This document shows positions 39,104 through 47,116 of a DNA stretch of 64,000 nucleotides, in pieces. The DNA comes from MWDV01 sp002070715 (GTDB lineage: Bacteria; Verrucomicrobiota; Verrucomicrobiia; Limisphaerales; MWDV01). The notes under the pieces are model-generated. The model worked only from the letters and a program-made list of their open reading frames with translations. It made no database searches and was not told where the DNA came from. The DNA lies in NCBI GenBank assembly GCA_035411585.1, contig DAONTI010000007.1:1-64000 (forward strand), read 5' to 3'. The translations under genes were made by a program, and so were the position numbers. Positions within the stretch are counted from its first letter, which is position 1. Each line of letters opens with the position of its first letter.

Positions 39104-39910
39104 ATGCAGCTAGACAATATATCGGTGCGCGGGCAGCGCGCAGGCTTCACCTTGATTGAATTGCTGGTGGTCATTGCGATCATCGCCATCTTGGCCAGTC
39201 TGCTCCTGCCCGCGTTATCCAACGCGAAACGCTCCGCACAACGGGCCACCTGCATGAACAACCTCCGGCAACTGGGTCTGGCGGTGCATTTGTATGCCGA
39301 CGACAACCAGGACGCCATGGTGTTCGCCAACTGGGGGGCGCCGTTTGTGGGAACGAGCTACGTCCCCGGCTGGCTGTACACGCCGACGCCGGCCGGGGTG
39401 CCGCCGCAACTCACCCAGAACCCCTATAGCGCCGATCCCATTCTGGCGTACCAAACCGGGTTGCTGTGGATTTACACCAAATCCATGGGGATTTACCGAT
39501 GTCCCCTGCAGCGAACCAATCAAGGCACGCGGTATTACAACGAGGTCTTGAACGCCCCGGCCAAAAACCAGAATGCGCTGTCCACATACATCATGAATGG
39601 TTCGGTGTGCGGCATGAGTTCCATGAACCGGAACTACAAAATGACCAATCCAGCCTTCCGCGCGCAGAACTTTCTGATGTATGAACCGGACGATACCCAA
39701 AGCGGGGTGTACAACGACGCTGCCGCCATCGGGGTGTATGCCAGCCGGCGGCATGGCAAAGGGTGTGTCATGTTGCGGCTGGGCGGTTCAACGGACTTCG
39801 TGAAATTTGAGGTTTTGCAGAGCCTGCGGGCCGCCAAGGGCCCGAACGAAATCTGGTACAGTCCCAACGCGCCGGAAACGGGGGGCTGGCCGGACGGAAC
39901 GGGAAAATAG
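39104..39910 (+). CDS. Pseudopilin with type IV prepilin leader
   Basis: 268 residues. The leader RAGFTLIELLVVIAIIAIL is a textbook prepilin peptidase site (cleavage after Gly, N-methylated Phe, Glu5), followed by a long hydrophobic helix, LLPALSNAKRSAQRATCMNNLRQLG, the form found in the very numerous Verrucomicrobia and Planctomycetes pseudopilins. The globular part contains NYKMTNPAFRAQNFLMYEPDD and a C-terminal RRHGKGCVMLRLGGS stretch that corresponds to the H-x9-DG region of this family. It sits between the strand-repeat protein and the EEP enzyme, so it may help export or display them, which is inference. Confidence 0.88.
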   Translation: MQLDNISVRGQRAGFTLIELLVVIAIIAILASLLLPALSNAKRSAQRATCMNNLRQLGLAVHLYADDNQDAMVFANWGAPFVGTSYVPGWLYTPTPAGVPPQLTQNPYSADPILAYQTGLLWIYTKSMGIYRCPLQRTNQGTRYYNEVLNAPAKNQNALSTYIMNGSVCGMSSMNRNYKMTNPAFRAQNFLMYEPDDTQSGVYNDAAAIGVYASRRHGKGCVMLRLGGSTDFVKFEVLQSLRAAKGPNEIWYSPNAPETGGWPDGTGK

Positions 39911-39982
39911 CCGCGGGATCCATTCATCCTGCGGTCTTTGAAGGGATTTGCCTCTGACGAAAAGGTGGGGGGAAGAACCACA

Positions 39983-40813
39983 ATGTTTGCATTGATCATG
40001 AGAAAAAGAATCTGGACCTTGATAATGGTGGCCGGCCTTCTCGGAGGTGTTTTCTCCGGCCTTGCGGCGACCATCACCAACCTCGTTCCCCGCAGCCAGC
40101 CGTTGAAGATCCGGATCGGCACTTTCAACGTCGGCCACTTCAATCAAGGCAAGCTGGGCGGCTATCAGGAAGCCGATTTCCCGGCAGCCTTGGTCCGCTG
40201 GCGCAACTGGATTCAGCAACAGGCCTTCGACATTTTCTTTATCAACGAATGGAATTTCCATTTCGATAAAGACAAGACCTTGAACGCGACGGACGAGTTG
40301 CTCAAGCCGTTCTATGACCGGATCATTTTCGGCCAGGAAAACACTTGGATCTACAACGGCATTGCCACCAACTTCGAAATCACCAATCGCCGGCAGGTTC
40401 AACTGACCCACAAGGAGTATTACGCCGTCGTGGCGGATTGGCGGGTGCGCGGGATCACCATCACGCTGATGTCGGTGCATGTGCCCTGGCAGAAGAACTT
40501 CCACGAATCTTCGATTGACGCGCTGATCGCCGAGATGAAACGGCATGAATATCTCATCTGTTGCGGGGACCTGAACGCGCCCGACCGCAACGTGTTGAAA
40601 ATCAAAAATGCCGGGTTCAAGGTGGCCAATGGCGGGGACGAAGGCTGGTTTTGCACCGCCGCCAAACGCTGCGCGGAAACGACCGTGGACGTGCATATTG
40701 ACAACATCATCACCTCGCCTAACCTGACGATCCGCCGGGTTTCCGCGCCGCACACCGGATTGAACGATCAAGATCATCTGCCGTTGTTGGCCGAGGTGGA
40801 GATTCCGCAGTGA
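39983..40813 (+). CDS. Secreted EEP-superfamily nuclease/phosphatase
   Basis: 276 residues from the ATG at 39983, preceded by a strong GGGGGGAAG ribosome-binding site. A signal peptide occupies about residues 1-28. The endonuclease/exonuclease/phosphatase residues are all present: Asn49 in GTFNVGHF, Glu89 in NEWNF, His166 in SVHVPW, Asp196 and Asn198 in GDLNAPD, Asp240 in HIDNII, and Asp264-His265 in DHLP. Members cleave phosphodiesters in DNA, RNA, lipids or phosphatases' substrates; the target here is unknown, but it should act outside the cytoplasm with Mg. Two cysteines in LICCGD and more near 224-230 could form disulfides. Its stop overlaps the start of the next gene by 4 bp. Confidence 0.87.
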   Translation: MFALIMRKRIWTLIMVAGLLGGVFSGLAATITNLVPRSQPLKIRIGTFNVGHFNQGKLGGYQEADFPAALVRWRNWIQQQAFDIFFINEWNFHFDKDKTLNATDELLKPFYDRIIFGQENTWIYNGIATNFEITNRRQVQLTHKEYYAVVADWRVRGITITLMSVHVPWQKNFHESSIDALIAEMKRHEYLICCGDLNAPDRNVLKIKNAGFKVANGGDEGWFCTAAKRCAETTVDVHIDNIITSPNLTIRRVSAPHTGLNDQDHLPLLAEVEIPQ

Positions 40814-43425
40814 ATCGTTCCTGCGGCATTCGTCAATCCCCCGCCGGGCACACGCCGGCACCCGCCGGGCGGCGGCGGTGGTTGGTCGCGGCGGGGTTGC
40901 TGTTGATCCCGGTCCTGGCGCGCGCGGCCACGCTGGAATGGAAGGGGAGCGAGCCGGGCGCCCTCTGGGATGTCGGGGTCACGTTGAACTGGCTGAACGC
41001 CGGGACCCCCAGTGTGTTCGCCAATGGTGACGACGTCAGGTTTGGTCACACCGCCGCCACGTTTTCCCCGGTCATCACCGGCGTGGTGCAGCCCGGTTCG
41101 GTTACCGTCGGGGGGAACAAGGATTACCAGTTTTCCGGGGTGGGAAAAATCGCCGGCGCCACGGGACTGCGCAAGGAAGGGCCCAACACGCTGGTCATCG
41201 CCAACGCGAACTCGTTCACGGGACCGGTGGTGGTGGATAACGGAGTCTTGCAGTATGGCGCGGCGGGCGCGTTGGGCACCGGGGCGGGATCTGTATATGT
41301 GACCAATCGCGGATCGGTGGACCTCAACAAGACCGACACCGGGTTGCGCACCCTGGCCATTGCCGGCGCGGGTTACCAAGGGCGGGGCGCGATCATCAAC
41401 ACTTCGACGAACACCGGCGTCAACAACCTGGTGGGCGCCCTCAAGTTGCTGGGCGACGCCACGGTGAGTTCGGTGGGCCGCTGGAATGTCAAGCCAACGG
41501 GAACCGTCACCGGGAACGGATACAAACTCACCAAGACGGGGCCGGGCGCGGTGTGGTTTTACCGATGCGGCGCCACCGGCTTGGGCGACATTGAAGTCGT
41601 GGAGGGGACCTTGGGCGCTTATCCGCCGGTGGATTTGGGGGATCCGGTGAAGACGGTGACCGTGCAACCCGGCGCGACGTTGTATCTGTGGCGGACCACG
41701 GATCATGCGCCCCCGTTCAATTTCAACAAGAAACTGTTGTTGAACAATGCCTCGGTTGCCTCGGGGTTCACCCCGGCCAACGGCGGCAGTAATATGTGGA
41801 GCGGACCGATCCAATTGAGCCTGATCAATACCTTCAACTTGGGATCGGGGGACCTGCATTTGCTCAACACCCTCAGCGGCCCGGGCGGGTTCATCAAGGC
41901 GGGCGCCCGGACGCTCTATTTGCACGGGCTCTGCACTTACACCGGCCCGACCATCATCAACGTGGGCCAACTGGTTCTCGCTCCCTCGGTTTCCCTGGCC
42001 AGCGGGATGATTCAGGTGAACTCCGGCGCCACGCTTGAAGTGCGGGGACCGGCTTTGACGATGGGCGCGGGCAGCCGGTTGGGCGGCAACCAGGGGATCA
42101 TCGCCGGGAATGTGGTCATCGGCGCCGGGGCGACGTTGCAAACCGGGTTGGACGAATTGACCGTCCGGAATCTCCAGATCAACGGCGATCTAACCATCCA
42201 GCCGGGCGGCACCCATCAGGTGGTGGTCAATAAGACGGGCGCGGGATTGGCCAACGACCGGATCACGGGCCTGACCTCCGTGCAGCTCGGCGGCACGCTG
42301 TCGGTGGTCAATGTGGGCGCGCCATTGGCGGCGGGGGATGCCTTGCCCTTGTTTATGGCGGACACTTACCACGGCGGCTGGGAGCGGATTCTCCCCGCCG
42401 TTCCCGGGCCGGGACTGGCGTGGGACACCGGCACGCTGGCCGTGGACGGCACGTTGCGGGTGATTGCCGACGGTGTGGATCCGACGGCGCCGCTCGCGGT
42501 GAGCGTGACGAATAATACCCTCCAGTTGACCTGGCCACCGGCTTATCTGGGGTGGACGTTACAGGCGCAGACCAACGCGCCCGGAGAAGGTTTGGGTCCG
42601 GGCTGGGTGGATGTGCCCGGGTCCAGCGCCTTAACGCAACTGGTGTTCCCCATCCATTCCAGCCCCGGCTCCGTTTTCTATCGGTTGATTTGGCGGCAAA
42701 CCACCAACAGCCTGCCGTTGATCGCCCGCGTGGGGACCTTCAATGTCGGGCATTTCAACCAAGGCAAATTGGGCGGCTACCAGGGGGACGATCCGCAGGT
42801 CGCCGCCGCCGCGTGGTCGCAATGGATTGAGCAGCAGGCGCTCGACATTTTTTTCGTCAACGAATGGAACTTCTATTTTGACAAAGACGGCACCATGCCG
42901 GCGCGGGCGCTGTTGCTGGATCCGTTCTATGACTATGTGGCCTTTGGCCAGCAGAACACCTGGATTTACAACGGCATCGCCACGAACTTCAAAATCACCA
43001 ACTACCGGCAGGTCCAACTGACGCATCCGGAATACTACGCCACCCTGGCGGATTGGGCGGTGGGCGGAGTGACCATCACGCTGATGTCGGTGCATGTGCC
43101 CTGGCAGGAGGCGTATCATGAATCTTCGATTGACGCGTTGATCGCCGAATTGCAGAAGCATGAATATCTGATTTGTGGCGGCGATCTCAATGCGCCGGAT
43201 CGCAACGTGCTGCGCATTAAAAACGCCGGGTTCAACCTGGCCAATGGCGGGGATGAAGGCTGGTTCTGTACGGCCGCCAAGCGTTGCAGTCAGACGACTG
43301 TGGACGTGCATATTGACAATATCATCACCTCCACCAACATCACGATCCGTTACGTTTCCGCGCCCACCACGGGGTTGAACGATCTCGACCATCTGCCAGT
43401 CCTGGCGGAGGTGTTGATTCAATAG
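40810..43425 (+). CDS. Strand-repeat and EEP enzyme fusion protein
   Basis: 871 residues from a GTG at 40810 whose codon overlaps the TGA of the preceding EEP gene (GTGA), so translation is coupled. After an Arg-rich region and signal peptide (LVAAGLLLIPVLARA) comes a strand-repeat half (about 40-560) very similar to the start and end of the 35472 protein, then the LTWPP...FYRLIW module (563-627), here internal, then a complete EEP domain (about 640-871) closely matching the 39983 enzyme. Metal and catalytic residues are kept: Asp792, Asn794, Asp836, His861. It is a paralogous combination of its two neighbours, showing that scaffold and enzyme belong together. Predicted secreted or surface-held. 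Confidence 0.87.
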   Translation: MNRSCGIRQSPAGHTPAPAGRRRWLVAAGLLLIPVLARAATLEWKGSEPGALWDVGVTLNWLNAGTPSVFANGDDVRFGHTAATFSPVITGVVQPGSVTVGGNKDYQFSGVGKIAGATGLRKEGPNTLVIANANSFTGPVVVDNGVLQYGAAGALGTGAGSVYVTNRGSVDLNKTDTGLRTLAIAGAGYQGRGAIINTSTNTGVNNLVGALKLLGDATVSSVGRWNVKPTGTVTGNGYKLTKTGPGAVWFYRCGATGLGDIEVVEGTLGAYPPVDLGDPVKTVTVQPGATLYLWRTTDHAPPFNFNKKLLLNNASVASGFTPANGGSNMWSGPIQLSLINTFNLGSGDLHLLNTLSGPGGFIKAGARTLYLHGLCTYTGPTIINVGQLVLAPSVSLASGMIQVNSGATLEVRGPALTMGAGSRLGGNQGIIAGNVVIGAGATLQTGLDELTVRNLQINGDLTIQPGGTHQVVVNKTGAGLANDRITGLTSVQLGGTLSVVNVGAPLAAGDALPLFMADTYHGGWERILPAVPGPGLAWDTGTLAVDGTLRVIADGVDPTAPLAVSVTNNTLQLTWPPAYLGWTLQAQTNAPGEGLGPGWVDVPGSSALTQLVFPIHSSPGSVFYRLIWRQTTNSLPLIARVGTFNVGHFNQGKLGGYQGDDPQVAAAAWSQWIEQQALDIFFVNEWNFYFDKDGTMPARALLLDPFYDYVAFGQQNTWIYNGIATNFKITNYRQVQLTHPEYYATLADWAVGGVTITLMSVHVPWQEAYHESSIDALIAELQKHEYLICGGDLNAPDRNVLRIKNAGFNLANGGDEGWFCTAAKRCSQTTVDVHIDNIITSTNITIRYVSAPTTGLNDLDHLPVLAEVLIQ

Positions 43426-43456
43426 GCCACTTTCTTGGCCCAACGAACTTTTTCCC

Positions 43457-44377
43457 ATGCGGGTTTTGATTGTGGGTTGTGGTTACGTGGGGCGGGCGTT
43501 GGGCGCGGCCCTCGTCCGGCAAGGGCACAGCGTGTTCGGTTTGCGCCGCTCCGCCCTGGCGAACGACGCCTTGCGCAGGGTGGGGATCCAACCCGTGCCG
43601 GCCGACATTACCCGACCCGAAACGCTGACCGCCTTGCCCCGTAACTTTGATTGGGTCGTGAATTGCGCGGCGGCCGGCAGCGGGTCGGTGGCGGATTATC
43701 GCCGCGTGTATCTGGCGGGCACCCGCAACTTGCTCGCTTGGCTGGCATCCATGCCGCCGCGGAAATTTGTTTATACCAGCAGCACGGGGGTGTATGGCCA
43801 GAACGACGGCTCGCGCGTGACCGAAGCCAGCCCGACAGCACCGCAAACCGAAACCGGGCGGGTATTGGTCGAAACCGAACGAGAACTGTTGGCCGCCGCC
43901 CACCAGCATGATTTTCCCGCCGTCATCCTGCGGGTGGCGGGGATTTACGGTCCGGGGCGCGGGTTTCATCTCCGCGCTTTGTTGCGGGGTGCGGCGCGGA
44001 TGGAAGGCGAAGGCCGGCGCTGGGTGAACTTGATTCACCGTGACGATGTTGTGGGCGCGATTCTGGCCGCCCTGAAGCGCGGTCAACCGGGGACGGTTTA
44101 CAATGTTTGCGATGACGAACCGGCAAGACAACGCGAGGTGTATGCGTGGCTGGCGCAACAACTCCATCTGCCGCTGCCGCCCACTGTGCCCGAAGACCCG
44201 GAGGCTTCCCGTCAACGTGGTGCGACCCACAAACGCGTTGCCAACCAACGCTTGCGCACGGAACTGGGATACACGCTTAAGTATCCGACGTTCCGTGATG
44301 GTTACGCGGCGGAATTGGCGCGGCTGGCCAGCTCGGATGCGAGTGAAACCGGGCTGGAAAATACACGGGACGCTTGA
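43457..44377 (+). CDS. NAD(P)-binding SDR-family epimerase-like protein
   Basis: 306 residues, cytoplasmic. The Rossmann nucleotide-binding motif GCGYVGRALG is at the N-terminus (residues 7-16). It belongs to the atypical/extended SDR group near YeeZ and NAD-dependent epimerases: YTSSTGVYG in the middle and LRVAGIYGPGR further on. The usual YxxxK pair is not evident, so the catalytic activity may be altered, as in other YeeZ-like proteins. It follows the fusion gene by 31 bp and may be read through from it, though nothing links their functions. Confidence 0.82.
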   Translation: MRVLIVGCGYVGRALGAALVRQGHSVFGLRRSALANDALRRVGIQPVPADITRPETLTALPRNFDWVVNCAAAGSGSVADYRRVYLAGTRNLLAWLASMPPRKFVYTSSTGVYGQNDGSRVTEASPTAPQTETGRVLVETERELLAAAHQHDFPAVILRVAGIYGPGRGFHLRALLRGAARMEGEGRRWVNLIHRDDVVGAILAALKRGQPGTVYNVCDDEPARQREVYAWLAQQLHLPLPPTVPEDPEASRQRGATHKRVANQRLRTELGYTLKYPTFRDGYAAELARLASSDASETGLENTRDA

Positions 44378-44549
44378 AGCCGGTTTTGCTGTGCCAGTGG
44401 CGTTGTGAATCATCGCTGGCCTTACCAGATCGAAAACGGATTCCGATTTTCCATCCGCACGCGAACTACGGCGCCTTCATCGAAGATGACATCCCGATAG
44501 TTTTTTGCGACTCGCCTTTGCCCGGCGCTCGCGTAGCTTGAGGGTGTTT

Positions 44550-45749
44550 ATGAAGGTTCGTTTTGATTCCATTGAGTCCGTCATCGTTGACCTCCGGAAA
44601 GGCCGGATGGTCGTGGTGGTGGATGACGCCGACCGTGAGAACGAGGGCGACTTGATCATGGCGGCGCAGCATGTCACGCCCCAGGCGGTCAATTTCATGG
44701 CCAAGCATGGCCGGGGACTCATTTGCGTGCCCACCACTTCGGAGCGGCTGCAGCAACTGGGCATCGGCCAGATGGTCAAGGACAACCGCGACACGTTCAA
44801 AACGGATTTTCAAGTCAGCGTGGACGCCGCGCGCGGCATCAGCACCGGCATCAGTGCGGCGGACCGGGCGGAAACCATCCGGATCATGGCCGATCCCACC
44901 GCCGTGCCGGATGACCTCATTGCGCCGGGGCATGTCTTCCCGTTGCGCGCCAAACCGGGCGGCGTGCTGCAACGCGCCGGGCACACCGAGGCCGCCGTGG
45001 ACCTCATCAAACTGGCCGGCTGCCGGCCCATCGGGATGATCTGCGAAATCATGAGCGACGACGGCACGATGGCGCGGTTGTCCGAACTGCGGAAATTCGC
45101 GGCCCGGCACAAGTTGAAGATTTGCGCGATTGAGGACCTCATCAAATACCGGCGCACCCGGGAGAAACTCGTTGAGCTGGTGGAAGTGGTGAAGTTGCCG
45201 ACGGAACATGGCGAATTCGATCTGCATCTGTATCGCTCGCGTTTGGACGGGCAGCATCATCTCGCCCTCGTGTGCGGCGAGGTGGCGGGTGCGAAGAACG
45301 TGCTGGTGCGCGTTCACAGCGAATGTCTGACCGGCGACGTGTTTGGTTCGCGCCGATGCGATTGCGGCCCGCAACTGCATCAGGCGATGCGCCAGGTGGC
45401 CGAAGCCGGGCGCGGCGTGGTGCTGTACATGCGCCAGGAAGGCCGCGGCATCGGGCTCGAACCCAAGATCAAGGCGTACAAACTTCAGGAACAAGGGCTC
45501 GACACCGTGGAAGCGAACCAGAAACTCGGCTTCCCGATGGACCTCCGCGAATACGGCTTGGGCGCGCAAATCCTGGCCGACCTCGGCCTGACCACCATCC
45601 GCCTGATAACCAACAATCCGAAGAAACTGGTTGGCTTGGACGGGCACGGTTTGGTGATCGTGGAGCAGGTGCCCATCCGCATGCCGGCCAATCCCCACAA
45701 TGCGGGCTATTTAAAAACCAAACGGGAGAAAATGGGTCATCTCCTTTGA
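44550..45749 (+). CDS. ribBA: Bifunctional DHBP synthase / GTP cyclohydrolase II
   Basis: 399 residues from the ATG at 44550. The N-terminal half (about 1-205) is 3,4-dihydroxy-2-butanone 4-phosphate synthase: VVVVDDADRENEGDLIMAA and RAGHTEAAVDL. The C-terminal half is GTP cyclohydrolase II with the zinc site SECLTGDVFGSRRCDCG and the GTP-binding RQEGRGIGL and TNNPKKLVGL. Together they open the two branches of riboflavin synthesis. ribH lies 82 bp downstream on the same strand, consistent with a ribBA-ribH operon. No FMN riboswitch was recognised in the 170 bp upstream. Confidence 0.97.
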   Translation: MKVRFDSIESVIVDLRKGRMVVVVDDADRENEGDLIMAAQHVTPQAVNFMAKHGRGLICVPTTSERLQQLGIGQMVKDNRDTFKTDFQVSVDAARGISTGISAADRAETIRIMADPTAVPDDLIAPGHVFPLRAKPGGVLQRAGHTEAAVDLIKLAGCRPIGMICEIMSDDGTMARLSELRKFAARHKLKICAIEDLIKYRRTREKLVELVEVVKLPTEHGEFDLHLYRSRLDGQHHLALVCGEVAGAKNVLVRVHSECLTGDVFGSRRCDCGPQLHQAMRQVAEAGRGVVLYMRQEGRGIGLEPKIKAYKLQEQGLDTVEANQKLGFPMDLREYGLGAQILADLGLTTIRLITNNPKKLVGLDGHGLVIVEQVPIRMPANPHNAGYLKTKREKMGHLL

Positions 45750-45831
45750 GGCGGGGCGCGGAATAGTTAGGTTGTGATCCATCGGGTTTTGGCTCGCCGT
45801 TGCTACTGCCTCACCTTAACTTGTGGCCACC

Positions 45832-46314
45832 ATGTTGAAACAGGTTCGTCAGCGCAAACCATCTGCCACCGGCGGACACTTTGCTATCGTCGCCTCGCGT
45901 TACAATGATCGTTATGTGGCGGCCTTGCTGCGCGGGGCCCAGGCGGAACTGCGTCAGACCCACGCCACGGCGCGGGTGGTTCGTGTTCCAGGCGCCTACG
46001 AAATTCCGGTGGTGGCAAAGGCGTTGGCCCGCCGGGCGGGGGCCCAGCTTGACGGCATCATTTGCCTGGGGGTCATCCTCCGCGGCGAAACCGCGCATGC
46101 GGCGCACATCGGCGAGGCGGTGAGCACGGCGCTGATGCAAATTCAGCTCGAACACGAAATGCCCGTGATCCACGAAGTGTTGTTGTTGGAAAACGTGGAT
46201 CAGGCGCGCAAACGGTGCCTGGACCCGCGCCATAACCGGGGGCGGGAAGCGGCTCAAACCGCGTTGGCGATGGCTGCGGTGATGCGTTCGTTGCGGAACG
46301 ATTTGCCGATCTGA
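45832..46314 (+). CDS. ribH: 6,7-dimethyl-8-ribityllumazine synthase
   Basis: 160 residues from the ATG at 45832 (a GTG at 45823 is an alternative). Lumazine synthase signatures are clear: FAIVASRYND, RVPGAYEIPVVAKAL, CLGVILRGETAHAAHI and the VIHEVLLLEN strand. It condenses the RibA/B products into lumazine, usually as a 60-mer or pentamer. The C-terminal EAAQTALAMAAVM helix matches the usual EAA-AxxEM region. Directly downstream of ribBA. Confidence 0.95.
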   Translation: MLKQVRQRKPSATGGHFAIVASRYNDRYVAALLRGAQAELRQTHATARVVRVPGAYEIPVVAKALARRAGAQLDGIICLGVILRGETAHAAHIGEAVSTALMQIQLEHEMPVIHEVLLLENVDQARKRCLDPRHNRGREAAQTALAMAAVMRSLRNDLPI

Positions 46315-46360
46315 ATTGGCCGCTGACGAGACCCCAGGCGGATTCAATCCGTGGCGGTCG

Positions 46361-47116
46361 TTACTGGGGCTCCAACTCAAACACCAACCGGCTGCGGGAA
46401 CCGGTCTGGCGGTTGATGATTTCCATTTCCTTCAGCTCCCAGCGGTCTTGAATTTTTTTGACCGTCTTGGGCAGGAATTCTTTCAACAACTTTCCATGGG
46501 CATCGAACGCCTCGGCATAGACGATGCCGCCGGTGTTTTTGTCAATCCACGACCGGACTCGCACATAGCCATTGGCCTCGGGAGCGGCGGCCACGCTCTC
46601 CAACACCTCACAGGACCGGCTGCGACGCAGTTCGCTGCGCAACAACCGTTGCGTGGGCCAGCGCAGAAATTCCAACCCCAAATCCGCCACCCAAAAATCA
46701 GAATCGGCGAAAGGCACCATGGTCTCCGCATCCGTTAGAGTTTCCCGGACGACGGCGCCCGGACCCGCGGGGGTGGTGACCAAATGATATTCCTGTTCGC
46801 CCGCCGATCCGCGCTTGAGGATCAGTTGACGGTGCGGTTGGTTGGTGGTCGCCACCGTTTCGTAGATGCTGGTCCAACCCTCCGGCGTGGTGAAAATGCG
46901 GATGAGCACCGGTTGATCGCGCCACGGACCGCGGCTCATCCGCACGCGAAGCACGGCGCGATTGGTAAGGTCCTGAGCGGGTGCCTGCGCCCACAACTCT
47001 GCGGCGAGCGCCTGGCCATCCACTTCCGCTTGGGGATGGATCGCGGGGGTTTGGGCCAGACTGGCGGTGCCGCTGCCCATCAAGACCGCGCCGCATACGA
47101 GGGTGGGAAAGTTCAT
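46361..47116 (-). CDS. LolA-like outer-membrane lipoprotein-sorting protein
   Basis: 251 residues with a signal peptide (LVCGAVLMGSGTASLAQ). The half-barrel pattern with RVRMSRGPWRD, LILKRGSAGEQEYHL, FADSDFWVADLGLEFLRWP and the ending RQTGSRSRLVFEL matches the LolA-like family of periplasmic outer-membrane lipoprotein-sorting proteins common in Verrucomicrobia. It probably carries lipids or lipoproteins across the periplasm. Its ATG overlaps the lon stop codon by 4 bp, so it is co-translated as the last gene of hsp20-lon-lolA-like. Confidence 0.8.
   Translation of the reverse strand: MNFPTLVCGAVLMGSGTASLAQTPAIHPQAEVDGQALAAELWAQAPAQDLTNRAVLRVRMSRGPWRDQPVLIRIFTTPEGWTSIYETVATTNQPHRQLILKRGSAGEQEYHLVTTPAGPGAVVRETLTDAETMVPFADSDFWVADLGLEFLRWPTQRLLRSELRRSRSCEVLESVAAAPEANGYVRVRSWIDKNTGGIVYAEAFDAHGKLLKEFLPKTVKKIQDRWELKEMEIINRQTGSRSRLVFELEPQ

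Noticed and set aside
43426..43456. GGCC-spaced inverted repeat after the fusion gene as a terminator
   Set aside because: Only four paired bases and no T-tract in the right place.
44466..45698. Minus-strand frame opposite ribBA
   Set aside because: Overlaps a certain gene and shows no family features; its His-rich content is a mirror artefact.
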